From contig NZ_BLJI01000024.1 in assembly GCF_017312365.1 (NCBI RefSeq), forward strand, positions 1 through 64,000: DNA of 64,000 nucleotides. Direction: 5' to 3'. The DNA is from Chroococcus sp. FPU101 (GTDB lineage: Bacteria > Cyanobacteriota > Cyanobacteriia > Cyanobacteriales > Microcystaceae). The notes beneath the pieces were generated by a model. The model had not been told where the DNA came from. It was given only the letters and a program-made list of their open reading frames with translations, and searched no databases. The first letter of the stretch is position 1; the number at the start of each line of letters is the position of its first letter. Positions 40,992 to 48,990 of the stretch are shown piece by piece. The translations under genes were made by a program, and so were the position numbers.

Positions 40992-41615
40992 ATGAAACTG
41001 CTTGAAATTCAATCGAGTGTTCGTCAAGAGGGTTCGATTTCGCGCTCCTTGAGTAATGAGTTTGTCCAAGCTTGGCAAACGCTACATTCTGAGACTCAAC
41101 ATCAAAAGCGTGATGTTGGACTTAATCCACCTGCTCATCCAACCGAACTTTGGACAAAGGCTAATTATATTTTGCCAGAGGAGCGCTCGTCAGAAATGAC
41201 AAACGTATTGAGCGAATCAGAAAATTTGATAGAAGAGTTACTTTGGGCAGATCGCCTCTTATTAGGTGTGCCAATGTATAACTTTAGTGTTCCATCTACT
41301 TTTAAAGCTTATCTAGATAATGTTGTCCGAATCAATCGTACTTTTTCTTTTGATCCTACAACCTATTGTTTTCAAGGACTCACAACAGGTAAAAAAGCTC
41401 TTATTATTACACCAAGTGCAGGAAACTTTGTTGTAGGAACGCCCCTTGGTAGTCTAAATTTTTGCGACACTTATTTACGTTCCGTTCTAGGGTTTATTGG
41501 GATTGAGGATGTTATTGTTGTGCCTGTACCAGAGCAATTTATGTCAAACAAAATTCGACAACGAGAAATCGCAACTGCACGAGCCAAGCTGATGAAGTTA
41601 GTAACAGAGTGGTAG
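40992..41615 (+). CDS. azoR: FMN-dependent NADH:quinone/azo oxidoreductase (AzoR family)
   Basis: A 207-aa flavodoxin-like enzyme reducing quinones and azo compounds with NADH. Supporting segments are IQSSVRQEGSISRSLSNEF (phosphate-binding loop), ADRLLLGVPMYNFSVPSTFKAYLDNVVR (FMN site) and YLRSVLGFIGIEDV. Its stop lies three bases before the ATG of the ECF41 sigma gene, so the two form a tight operon. That places the oxidoreductase under, or in a circuit with, the sigma factor. Confidence 0.9.
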   Translation: MKLLEIQSSVRQEGSISRSLSNEFVQAWQTLHSETQHQKRDVGLNPPAHPTELWTKANYILPEERSSEMTNVLSESENLIEELLWADRLLLGVPMYNFSVPSTFKAYLDNVVRINRTFSFDPTTYCFQGLTTGKKALIITPSAGNFVVGTPLGSLNFCDTYLRSVLGFIGIEDVIVVPVPEQFMSNKIRQREIATARAKLMKLVTEW

Positions 41616-41618
41616 CAT

Positions 41619-42488
41619 ATGGAGCGACTAGAAATTTTTAATCAGTATCGTTCCTTATTATTTGCGATCGCCTATCGAATGCTGGGTAGTGTTACTGATG
41701 CAGACGACATGATTCAAGAAGCTTGGCTACGTTGGCAATTAACACAAGTGAGCGTGCAATCTCCAAAAGCCTTTTTATCCTGCCTTATTACTCGTTTGTG
41801 CATTGATCAGCTTCGTTCAGCGCGGAGCCAACGAGAAAAATATGTCGGAATTTGGCTCCCAGAACCTTTAATCGCGATTAATGACATCGAAGATAACGCT
41901 GAATTAACTGAGTCATTATCATTTGCTTTTCTAACACTGATTGAGTGTTTATCGCCAACCGAACGAGCTATTTTTTTATTACGCGAAGTGTTTGACTATG
42001 AGTACTCAGAAATTGCTCAAACTGTCGGAAAAAGTATTTCAAATTGTCGTCAAATTGTTCATCGTGCGCGTCAACATCTCGTTTTGCGTAGACCCAGTAG
42101 TCGCTTATCTATTCAACAACAAGAGGAAATGATTGAACAGTTTTTAATCAGTTGGAATCAAGGTGATTTACATAACTTGATTGCCTTAATGGCAGAAGAT
42201 CTCACCTTCTGGTCAGATGGTGGAGGTCGAGTCACGGCGGCACAGCGACCTTTGCAGGGTTGTCAAAAAGTAGCCCGCTTTTTAGTTGCGCTTCGTCGGA
42301 GTCGGTTGATTCCAACATTTAATCCTCAAATCATCACAATTAATCATCAGCCTGGAATTTTAAACACGTTTCAGGGAAATCCCCAAAGCACTTTTAGTTT
42401 TGAATTTTCAGCTTCAAGGATCAAATCGATCTTCGCAGTTGTTAATCCAGAAAAGCTGAGAGCCGTGAAGCGATCAGTCGTCGTATAA
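41619..42488 (+). CDS. sigJ: ECF41-type RNA polymerase sigma factor (SigJ)
   Basis: A 289-aa sigma factor. Sigma region 2 is LLFAIAYRMLGSVTDADDMIQEAWLRW (residues 10-40). Region 4 is LSPTERAIFLLREVFDYEYSEIAQTVGKSISNCRQIVHRAR (about 107-150). The last 120 residues form the SnoaL-like extension that defines ECF41, with FWSDGGGRV and the NPDKL-like NPEKL near the C-terminus. In that group the extension controls sigma activity in place of a separate anti-sigma factor. ECF41 genes usually adjoin a carboxymuconolactone decarboxylase, oxidoreductase or epimerase gene. Here the partner is azoR. Confidence 0.92.
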   Translation: MERLEIFNQYRSLLFAIAYRMLGSVTDADDMIQEAWLRWQLTQVSVQSPKAFLSCLITRLCIDQLRSARSQREKYVGIWLPEPLIAINDIEDNAELTESLSFAFLTLIECLSPTERAIFLLREVFDYEYSEIAQTVGKSISNCRQIVHRARQHLVLRRPSSRLSIQQQEEMIEQFLISWNQGDLHNLIALMAEDLTFWSDGGGRVTAAQRPLQGCQKVARFLVALRRSRLIPTFNPQIITINHQPGILNTFQGNPQSTFSFEFSASRIKSIFAVVNPEKLRAVKRSVVV

Positions 42489-42510
42489 TTCGATAGCTTC
42501 TCAATATTAA

Positions 42511-42539
42511 AAGGATGCAATCATTTAGATCACATCCTT
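42511..42539 (-). terminator. Hairpin between sigJ and the hli genes
   Basis: Read on the minus strand, AAGGATG pairs with CATCCTT around a 15-nt loop and is followed by TTAAT, with four T residues in total at the stem end. It lies about 54 bases after the hli stop and is most likely the terminator of the tandem hli genes. On the plus strand no T-run follows. Confidence 0.55.
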
Positions 42540-42592
42540 GATTAAACAAGTCGGACGGTATTAGAGAATCAATAAAATCACATTCAAAAACC

Positions 42593-42730
42593 TTACATTA
42601 AGCCAATTTGGGCGAGGATACCTTTACCTGTCATTAACTCTGTCAGAATGCCGATCGTAAAACCGAGCATTGCTAGACGACCATTCCAGTTTTCAGCAAA
42701 TGCAGTAAAGCCAAATTTTCCTTTTTCCAT
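42593..42730 (-). CDS. High-light-inducible protein (second of tandem pair)
   Basis: A 45-aa one-helix protein (MEKGKFGFTAFAENWNGRLA, then MLGFTIGILTELMTGKGILAQIGLM). It has the chlorophyll-binding motif FAENWNGRLAMLGF-x-IG, which is the first helix of LHC-type proteins. Such proteins sit in the thylakoid membrane, bind chlorophyll and carotenoid, and protect photosystem assembly. The start ATG and upstream bases (TTAACTGGAGTTACGATC) are almost identical to the other copy, so the pair arose by tandem duplication. Both precede the shared hairpin at 42511. The closest known relatives are HliA/HliB-sized proteins. Confidence 0.93.
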   Translation of the reverse strand: MEKGKFGFTAFAENWNGRLAMLGFTIGILTELMTGKGILAQIGLM

Positions 42731-42780
42731 GATCGTAACTCCAGTTAAGTTTTTATGATGAAATGTCTTAAATAAAGTAA

Positions 42781-42918
42781 TTACATTAAACCGAGTTGAG
42801 AAAGAATACCTTTACCAGTTAATAACTCGGTAGCAACACCAATTACAAAACCGAGCATCGCTAAACGACCATTCCAGTTTTCAGCAAATGCGGTGAAGCC
42901 AAATTTTCCTTTTTCCAT
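42781..42918 (-). CDS. High-light-inducible protein (first of tandem pair)
   Basis: A 45-aa one-helix protein identical in length to the following copy (MEKGKFGFTAFAENWNGRLA, then MLGFVIGVATELLTGKGILSQLGLM). The two differ at few residues, mainly in the second half (VIGVATELLT against TIGILTELMT; LSQL against LAQI). The intact chlorophyll ligands E and N are in FAENWNGRLAMLGF. It lies 50 bases upstream of the second copy and is presumably co-transcribed or separately light-controlled. The AT-rich region upstream (42919-43154) would hold the promoter. Confidence 0.93.
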   Translation of the reverse strand: MEKGKFGFTAFAENWNGRLAMLGFVIGVATELLTGKGILSQLGLM

Positions 42919-43154
42919 GATCGTAACTCCAGTTAATTAAAGTAGCAGTAAAGTCAAGCTCTTGTTATTAAATGTAACGTAGTTTTTCAAAGATTGCAAC
43001 ATTTCTTTACTTTACGACTCAAAAATTTTTAAAAATGTTCATAAGCCCTGCTTATACATCTTGAAACTTCTTTGTAACAAAAGATACAAACAACAAAATT
43101 AAACAGAAAGACTTGAGTAGTATTAAAGAAAGCAGCGAAAAAACAGGGGGATAT

Positions 43155-43268
43155 ATGACCACTGAACTCTATCAAGTCCTGATCGCTAATGGAATACTGA
43201 CGCTAATGACCATTATTCTTACGCCGATTCTGTTATGGGCGATTGGCTATAGCTGGCGTAATCAATGA
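43155..43268 (+). CDS. Predicted 37-aa single-pass membrane protein
   Basis: The frame reads MTTELYQVLIANGILTLMTI, then ILTPILLWAIGYSWRNQ, with one long hydrophobic span and a short polar tail. AGGGGG lies five bases before the ATG, a strong ribosome binding site. Size and layout recall small photosystem, cytochrome b6f or NDH-1 subunits, but it does not match psbX, psb30 or petM as I know them. It ends five bases before the opposing crtO stop and lies beside the hli genes, so a thylakoid role is an inference. Confidence 0.55.
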   Translation: MTTELYQVLIANGILTLMTIILTPILLWAIGYSWRNQ

Positions 43269-43273
43269 TCGCT

Positions 43274-44929
43274 CTAACTGAACAGAGCTTTGATTTTACC
43301 CGTTAAAGAGCGATGTTCAGCTAGAAAAACCTTAGCACAATTGCGTCCTGGCATTCCCGAGATAGAGCCACCTGGATGAGTACCTGCACCCGTTAGATAC
43401 AAACCTTTAATCGGTGTTTTGTAGTTCGCAATTTCTGGTAAAGGACGCAAAAAGATCATTTGATCCAGCGTCATATCCAAATGATAATAATTCCCTTTGT
43501 ATGAGCCAAGCCGTTCTCCCAATTCGGCTGGACTCTCGACGCGACGGGCGATGATCGACTGTTTGAGGTTCGGCGCATAGTCAGCTAACTTATCTATTAC
43601 GCGATCGGCCACCTTATTTTTAAGTTCATCTGTCCAACCCGTACCATTTAAACCCGTTCCCTCGGCCCCTGCGATCTGATAGGGTGCAAAAAATTCGATC
43701 CACAAGGTATGTTTACCATCTGGTGCCATCGTCGGATCGAGCATCGTTGGTACATCTACATAAATCGATGGATCTTGATCGGGAATTTCCCCCATAATCG
43801 TTAAAGCATGAGCTTTTTCCACCTGTCGTACTGAATCGGCAATTAAAACTGTACCGATTAAATGTTCGTCTTTGTGACCCCACGCCTCAAAACGGGGAGC
43901 CTCTGAAAGAGCACAATCAATTTTAAGAATTGTTTCGTTATTATTGACTATTCTGCGATCTATGCGGTTGCGTAATTCTGGATCAGCTTGATCAATTGCC
44001 GCAGGTTCCACCAATTGTAAAAACAGCCGTCGTGCATCAATATTAGAAATAACCCCTTTAGTCGCTCGATATTCCGTTCCATTGCCCACCCTAACACCGA
44101 CAGCGCGACCTTCATCAATTAAAACATCTTTAACCAATTGTTCCGTCAAAATGACCCCGCCTAATGACTGAACCAATTTCGCCAAAACCTGAGACAATGC
44201 ACCCGTTCCGCCTTTTGGACGTGCCATGCCTGGAGAATGACGCATCGCCATCATCATCATGCCTGCGGTAATTCCCTTTTGCGAGGGAGGTGCGCCAATT
44301 TCAGCCGCCAAACGTGCTAGAGGTGCTTTAACCAGTTCTGTATCAAACCACTCATTTAAAATATCTTCTGGAGAACTGATCATCGTGCGGATAAAATCGA
44401 GGGCTTTTTTCTTTGATCCCGCCATTTTCCAGACAATTTTCAGGGTTTCTACATCATAGCTTTTAACAATTTCAAAAATCGCTTGGGGAGGTACATTAAA
44501 CATCGGTGCGACTGAACGCATCAACTGATCCCAGTATTGGATAAATTCTGCGTATTTTTCGGCATCTCGTGGACTGTAACGAGCAATTTCAGAGCAAGTT
44601 TTTTCGAGTGAACGATGGGCTAAAAAATATTTGCCATCTGGATGAGGACAATAAACCGTCGGATCACAGAACAGATATTCTAAGCCATATTGCGTTAAAT
44701 TCAGTTCTTCAATAATGGGGCCAAGGAAAATAAACTCATGATCGATCGCACAAAGGTTAAACTTAAAGCCTGGTGCTTCAGTGGGCATTGCTTCTTCTGT
44801 CGTCGCCGCACCACCAGGGACAGGACGTTTCTCTAGTAACAATACTTTATAGCCCGCTTTGAGTAAATAGGCGGCACACACTAACCCATTGTGTCCTGCC
44901 CCAATGATAATGACATCGTAAGCTTGCAT
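43274..44929 (-). CDS. crtO: Beta-carotene ketolase, CrtO type
   Basis: A 551-aa FAD-dependent enzyme of the phytoene-desaturase family that adds keto groups to beta-carotene, giving echinenone. The N-terminal dinucleotide loop is DVIIIGAGHNGLVCAAYLLKAGYKVLLLEKR. Continuing blocks such as CAIDHEFIFLGP, SPEDILNEWFDTE, GAPPSQKG and MPGRNCAKVFL closely follow Synechocystis CrtO as I recall it. The substrate is therefore better supported than for most members of this broad family. It is divergent from the STAS gene, and its end nearly abuts the 37-aa membrane gene. Ketocarotenoids have photoprotective roles and are bound by orange carotenoid protein. Confidence 0.9.
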   Translation of the reverse strand: MQAYDVIIIGAGHNGLVCAAYLLKAGYKVLLLEKRPVPGGAATTEEAMPTEAPGFKFNLCAIDHEFIFLGPIIEELNLTQYGLEYLFCDPTVYCPHPDGKYFLAHRSLEKTCSEIARYSPRDAEKYAEFIQYWDQLMRSVAPMFNVPPQAIFEIVKSYDVETLKIVWKMAGSKKKALDFIRTMISSPEDILNEWFDTELVKAPLARLAAEIGAPPSQKGITAGMMMMAMRHSPGMARPKGGTGALSQVLAKLVQSLGGVILTEQLVKDVLIDEGRAVGVRVGNGTEYRATKGVISNIDARRLFLQLVEPAAIDQADPELRNRIDRRIVNNNETILKIDCALSEAPRFEAWGHKDEHLIGTVLIADSVRQVEKAHALTIMGEIPDQDPSIYVDVPTMLDPTMAPDGKHTLWIEFFAPYQIAGAEGTGLNGTGWTDELKNKVADRVIDKLADYAPNLKQSIIARRVESPAELGERLGSYKGNYYHLDMTLDQMIFLRPLPEIANYKTPIKGLYLTGAGTHPGGSISGMPGRNCAKVFLAEHRSLTGKIKALFS

Positions 44930-45041
44930 GAGTTGATCCTGATAAACATCACTATTTATAATGAAAGCAAAATTTGGGGATGTTTAGACTAGCTATAATA
45001 AACAAATAAGTTGAGTCACCCACATTTAGGATCGTTAAAAT

Positions 45042-45383
45042 ATGACATCTACCGTCAAAGTCGTTCAACCATCAGGGATTTTAGATAGTACACAATCAGG
45101 TCAGTTTCGTCAAGAAATTATTGACTTAGTTCAAGCACAAACAGAAGTCATTATTATTGATTTTAAAGATGTTACCTTTATGGATAGTTCTGGACTTGGT
45201 GCATTAGTATTATCTTTAAAAGCGGTACGAGCGGCTGGTGGTCAGATGTTTATCTGTTCTATTAATGAACAAATTAAAATGCTGTTTGAATTGACCAGTA
45301 TGGATCAAGTTTTTGAAATTTTTCCCAATCGTGAAGAATTAGAAAAAGAAAAATTAGGGCTAGATTTATCTAATAAAACTTAA
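45042..45383 (+). CDS. STAS-domain anti-sigma-factor antagonist
   Basis: A 113-aa STAS protein like SpoIIAA/RsbV. The phospho-acceptor site is in VTFMDSSGLGALVLSLKAVRAAGG, with Ser in the DSSGLG motif. In partner switching, the unphosphorylated form binds the RsbW-type kinase and frees its target. A phosphatase (45370, opposite strand) and an RsbW-like kinase (46699) lie within 1.4 kb, forming a complete local module. The last 14 bases overlap the tail of the phosphatase gene. Confidence 0.92.
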   Translation: MTSTVKVVQPSGILDSTQSGQFRQEIIDLVQAQTEVIIIDFKDVTFMDSSGLGALVLSLKAVRAAGGQMFICSINEQIKMLFELTSMDQVFEIFPNREELEKEKLGLDLSNKT

Positions 45384-46506
45384 TTTGCATAATCGAAAGA
45401 TCGTCATCTAAATGGCTACTTTGGTTTAAATAATGAACTCTTTGGATCAATTGTTCTAAACCATTGGATGAATTTTGATAATAAGTTTTAAGCAGCTTAA
45501 TAAAATTGTCTAAACCCCAAATTTTGCCATTTATCTGCTCAATTTCATAAATCCCATCACTGAAAACGTAGAGACTTGAATCTGGATTAACCGAACAAGA
45601 ATGCTCTACATATTCCGCCTCTTCAAACATTCCAATGGGAAATCCTGGGGTTTTAAGCCGTTGTTCGGTAATAACACCCGTCTGAGACGACAGTAAAATA
45701 GCTGGTGGATGCCCCGCACTAGAATAGGTTAACTGTGCATTTTTTCGGCTATATACACCATACCAAATGGTAAAGTATTTGTCATTGCGCGGAGTAATTT
45801 GAAAAACGCGATTCAGTCCCCCCAAAACTTCACTAGGACAAGAATAATTAACTTGATTTAAGCTTTGACTTCGCAATAAATTAATCACAGAAAGAGAGGG
45901 TAAAGCTGATCGTAAACCATGCCCAGAGACATCTAACAAATAGATCACAAAATGCTCTTGATCTAACCAATAATAATCGAAACCATCACCGCCAAGTTGT
46001 CGAGAGGGAAAAAAGCGAAAATCAATTTTTAAAGTCGGATCTTGAACTGGAACAGGCAAAATTGACCGTACATAGTCTGCTGCTTCTGCTAATTCGGCTT
46101 CTAGTAATTGTTTTTGATGCTGTAAATCATAACTGAGTTGATGTAGCCTAAGACCTGCGCGGACTCTAGCTTGTAATTCATTAATTTCGATCGGTTTACA
46201 TAAAAAATCATCTGCCCCCGCATCAAGTCCCTTAACGCGATCGTCAACTGATCCTAAAGAAGTCACCAAAATCAAAAAAGTCGTTGAAAGTTCGGCGCGA
46301 GATTTAATGTGCCGACAGACATCTAAACCGTTCATTTTGGGCATCAGCCAATCACAAATAATTAAAGCTGGACATAACTGAACAGCCATTTTAAGCCCTT
46401 CTTCTCCGTCACTAGCTAAACTCACTTCATGACCACTGCGGGTTAAAGCGCGTTTTAGCAGCAATTGAATCGATGGATCATCATCTATAACCAGTATTTG
46501 AGCCAT
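45370..46506 (-). CDS. Response regulator with PP2C (RsbU/SpoIIE-type) phosphatase output
   Basis: A 378-aa protein. Residues 1-120 form a receiver domain with acceptor D in LIICDWLMPKMNGLDVC and K in FLCKPIE. A linker coil follows (130-150). The SpoIIE/PP2C phosphatase domain (about 165-378) has metal-binding motifs GGDGFDYYWL, YLLDVSGHGLRSALPSLSV and FSDGIYEIEQ. A cognate histidine kinase would control it through the receiver, and its likely substrate is the phospho-Ser of the adjacent STAS protein. It ends convergently with that gene by a 14-base overlap. Confidence 0.92.
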   Translation of the reverse strand: MAQILVIDDDPSIQLLLKRALTRSGHEVSLASDGEEGLKMAVQLCPALIICDWLMPKMNGLDVCRHIKSRAELSTTFLILVTSLGSVDDRVKGLDAGADDFLCKPIEINELQARVRAGLRLHQLSYDLQHQKQLLEAELAEAADYVRSILPVPVQDPTLKIDFRFFPSRQLGGDGFDYYWLDQEHFVIYLLDVSGHGLRSALPSLSVINLLRSQSLNQVNYSCPSEVLGGLNRVFQITPRNDKYFTIWYGVYSRKNAQLTYSSAGHPPAILLSSQTGVITEQRLKTPGFPIGMFEEAEYVEHSCSVNPDSSLYVFSDGIYEIEQINGKIWGLDNFIKLLKTYYQNSSNGLEQLIQRVHYLNQSSHLDDDLSIMQIKFY

Positions 46507-46698
46507 AGCATATTAGTCTATCGGATCATTGTTAGGAGTTGTCCTTTTTTTAAAATTTGATTTGAACAAAGATTGAGAACAAGATAGAATATTTGTGGAT
46601 AGTCATAAGTCAAATGGCTTTTCTATATACGATTAGTATTTTTAATTTCATTAGGGAATCTAAATAAGGGTAGGGGTCATGAAACCATTACTATTTTC

Positions 46699-47166
46699 AT
46701 GTTCGTGAAAAGAGGCTTGGCACAGTTGAAAGTTTTCTTTAAGGTGGAAAGCGACCTAAAAGCATTAGACCAAGTTTTGAGGTATTTTGACGAACTCAAT
46801 CAACCTTGGATACCTAGACAAGATTGGTTACAGTGTCAATTGGCCCTTGCTGAGGGCTTTACAAATGCTGTACGCCATGCTCATAAAGAACTTCCTAAAG
46901 AGATCCCTATCGAAATTGAGCTTATCTTAAAACAAGATAGCCTAGAAATGAAGATTTGGGATTATGGTTTTCCTTTTGATCTTAATGCTTTCTTGCAAAA
47001 TAAGCGCAAAAATGTTGATCAGTTTGCTGCTAATGGTCAAGGATTACCAATCTTACAAAAAATTGCGGCTCATCTAAGCTATCTCCGCACTGAAGATAAC
47101 CGCAACTGTTTATTAATTGTGAAGCATTTTTCCAAGCTTAAACATTCAGAATTAATCAATGAATAA
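46699..47166 (+). CDS. RsbW-like anti-sigma/serine kinase (HATPase_c_2)
   Basis: A 155-aa GHKL protein of the RsbW/SpoIIAB type, with an N box LALAEGFTNAVRHAHK (near residue 50), an IWDYGFPFDL G1-like stretch and GQGLPIL G2. It lacks histidine kinase phospho-sites and should phosphorylate a STAS protein such as the one at 45042. It diverges from the PP2C phosphatase gene with about 190 bases between them. Its last 8 bases overlap the sulfurtransferase start, so the latter may be co-expressed with this kinase. No sigma factor of the SigB/SigF type is adjacent, so the final target is unknown. Confidence 0.88.
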   Translation: MFVKRGLAQLKVFFKVESDLKALDQVLRYFDELNQPWIPRQDWLQCQLALAEGFTNAVRHAHKELPKEIPIEIELILKQDSLEMKIWDYGFPFDLNAFLQNKRKNVDQFAANGQGLPILQKIAAHLSYLRTEDNRNCLLIVKHFSKLKHSELINE

Positions 47167-48007
47167 TTTTAAGACGGTTGTTTCTAGCGCATGGTTAGTT
47201 CAACAACTCGATAACCCATCTGTGGTAATTGTTGACTGTCGTTTTCAATTGGCTAACCCAGATTGGGGCTATCAGCAATATCTGGCAAGTCATATCAAAG
47301 GGGCTTATTTTTTAGACTTAAATCAAGATTTATCATCCCCTATCGCTGAACATGGTGGACGACATCCCTTACCAAACCCTGATCAACTAGCTGAAAAATT
47401 AGGCTCAATGGGTATTCGTTCGGGACAGACTTGGGTTATTGCCTATGATGATGCTCGGATGGCTTTTGCTTCGCGTCTTTGGTGGCTATTGCGTTATTTA
47501 GGTCATGAACAAGTTTCTGTTCTCGATGGAGGTTGGTTATGTTGGAAAAATGCTGGTTATCCCATTAGCGATCTCGAAGAGATCCGCGAAGCGGTGCGCA
47601 TCCCCCAAGCAACTCCGACTCAATTTATTCCTCAAATTCGTGAGGAAGGAATTGTCGATTATACAACGGTTAAAACCCTCTCAGACAATGATTCCGTTAT
47701 TTTAGTCGATTCTAGAGAAGGCGATCGCTATCGTGGGGAACGAGAACCCATCGACCCCATTGCAGGTCACATCCCAGGGGCGGTTAATTCTTTTTGGGGA
47801 GAAGTAACGGATGAGGCGGGTTATCTGCGTCCCATTGAAGAACAACAGCGTCTCTGGGAGAAATATCAAACAGCAGAGGACATGATTCTGTATTGTGGTT
47901 CTGGTGTAACTGCCTGTGTTAATCTTCTTTCTTTGAACCTCACTGGACGACAAAATGTCAAATTATACCCTGGTGGTTGGAGTGATTGGTGTTCTTATGA
48001 GGCTTAA
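47159..48007 (+). CDS. Two-domain sulfurtransferase (rhodanese/SseA-like)
   Basis: A 282-aa tandem rhodanese. The N-terminal inactive domain has VVIVDCRFQLANPDWGYQQYLASHIKGAYFLDLNQDL. The C-terminal domain carries the active Cys in LYCGSGVTACVNLL. It fits thiosulfate or 3-mercaptopyruvate sulfurtransferases. The active-site loop CGSGVTA is seen in the latter group, but substrate choice is not certain. It starts 8 bases inside the RsbW-like gene end, which is an unusual operon partner. Confidence 0.92.
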   Translation: MNNFKTVVSSAWLVQQLDNPSVVIVDCRFQLANPDWGYQQYLASHIKGAYFLDLNQDLSSPIAEHGGRHPLPNPDQLAEKLGSMGIRSGQTWVIAYDDARMAFASRLWWLLRYLGHEQVSVLDGGWLCWKNAGYPISDLEEIREAVRIPQATPTQFIPQIREEGIVDYTTVKTLSDNDSVILVDSREGDRYRGEREPIDPIAGHIPGAVNSFWGEVTDEAGYLRPIEEQQRLWEKYQTAEDMILYCGSGVTACVNLLSLNLTGRQNVKLYPGGWSDWCSYEA

Positions 48008-48356
48008 TCAAGCTTAAAATAAAAAATTGACTCGTGGAATTTGGGTTATCCGATCCATTGCTAAAAGCGGCAGTTGATCGGATGACTTGACATAATTGTT
48101 ATCTTTAGGGATAAATTTAATCAAGACTGCTCTAGAATTTCTTTCTAGGTCTAGCTGTCCTGTCTATTGTAAAATCCAATAAACTAACTATTATCTCGTC
48201 CTACTTCCTAATATAATTAAAACTTTTACGATTATAGTAAAAGCTAAATTACTTATTATCTAATAATTTTTTTTGGTCAGATTATGCTGTCTTTTTTAAG
48301 ATAGTAAATCTGTCCTTATATCAGATTATTTATATTAAATTTTGCTTGTATATTTT
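48008..48356. other. Intergenic region without a recognised gene
   Basis: About 349 bases, strongly AT-rich toward the right. It carries no open frame or RNA motif that I can identify. The open frame upstream of the NYN gene reaches 48342 (TTG), but the ATG at 48357 is the more likely start. Confidence 0.4.
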
Positions 48357-48899
48357 ATGACAAATTCTCATCAGTGTACCTGTATTTATCCTAGAAATAG
48401 ACTATCAATTTTTGTAGATGGAAATAATATGTTTTATGCTCAACAAAAAAATGGATGGTTTTTTGATCCTAAACGAGTTTTAGAATATTTTACGAATGAT
48501 CCTTATGTATCTTTAATTAATGCTTTTTGGTACACAGGTTTAAAAGATTCTCAAGATCAAAGAGGTTTTAGAGATGCTTTAATTAGCTTAGGCTATACCG
48601 TTAGAACAAAAATCCTTAAAGAATATTATGATGATAGCTCAGGTCGTTATTCCCAAAAAGCGAACTTAGATATAGAAATTGTCGTCGATATGTTTAATAC
48701 AGTAGAACAGTATGACCGAGTAATTTTATTTAGCGGTGATGGAGATTTTGAAAGAGCGATCGAGCTTTTAAGATCAAAAAATACTCATATTACTGTGGTA
48801 TCTACTGAAGGAATGATCGCAAGAGAATTGAGAAATGTGACGGATCGATACATTGATTTAAACGATATTCGCGGCACAATCGAAAAAGTAGATGGCTAA
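48357..48899 (+). CDS. NYN-domain (LabA/DUF88-like) protein
   Basis: About 180 residues from the ATG at 48357. The NYN fold is a PIN-like nuclease. Key parts are LSIFVDGNNMFYAQ (first Asp), KANLDIEIVVDMF (middle Asp) and VILFSGDGDFERAIELLRSKNTHITVVS (last acidic cluster), plus the end LRNVTDRYIDLND. Cyanobacterial LabA, a circadian output factor, belongs to this family, but orthology to LabA is not shown here. It is probably an RNA-processing or RNA-binding protein. It lies 91 bases before leuA on the same strand. Confidence 0.88.
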   Translation: MTNSHQCTCIYPRNRLSIFVDGNNMFYAQQKNGWFFDPKRVLEYFTNDPYVSLINAFWYTGLKDSQDQRGFRDALISLGYTVRTKILKEYYDDSSGRYSQKANLDIEIVVDMFNTVEQYDRVILFSGDGDFERAIELLRSKNTHITVVSTEGMIARELRNVTDRYIDLNDIRGTIEKVDG

Positions 48900-48990
48900 T
48901 CTTTGATCAAAAAAATTCTGTAGTATAATTCATTCTATAGACTTAAATCAAAAAACTCCCAATCCAGTTAAGTCAAGAGTAGATCACGCT

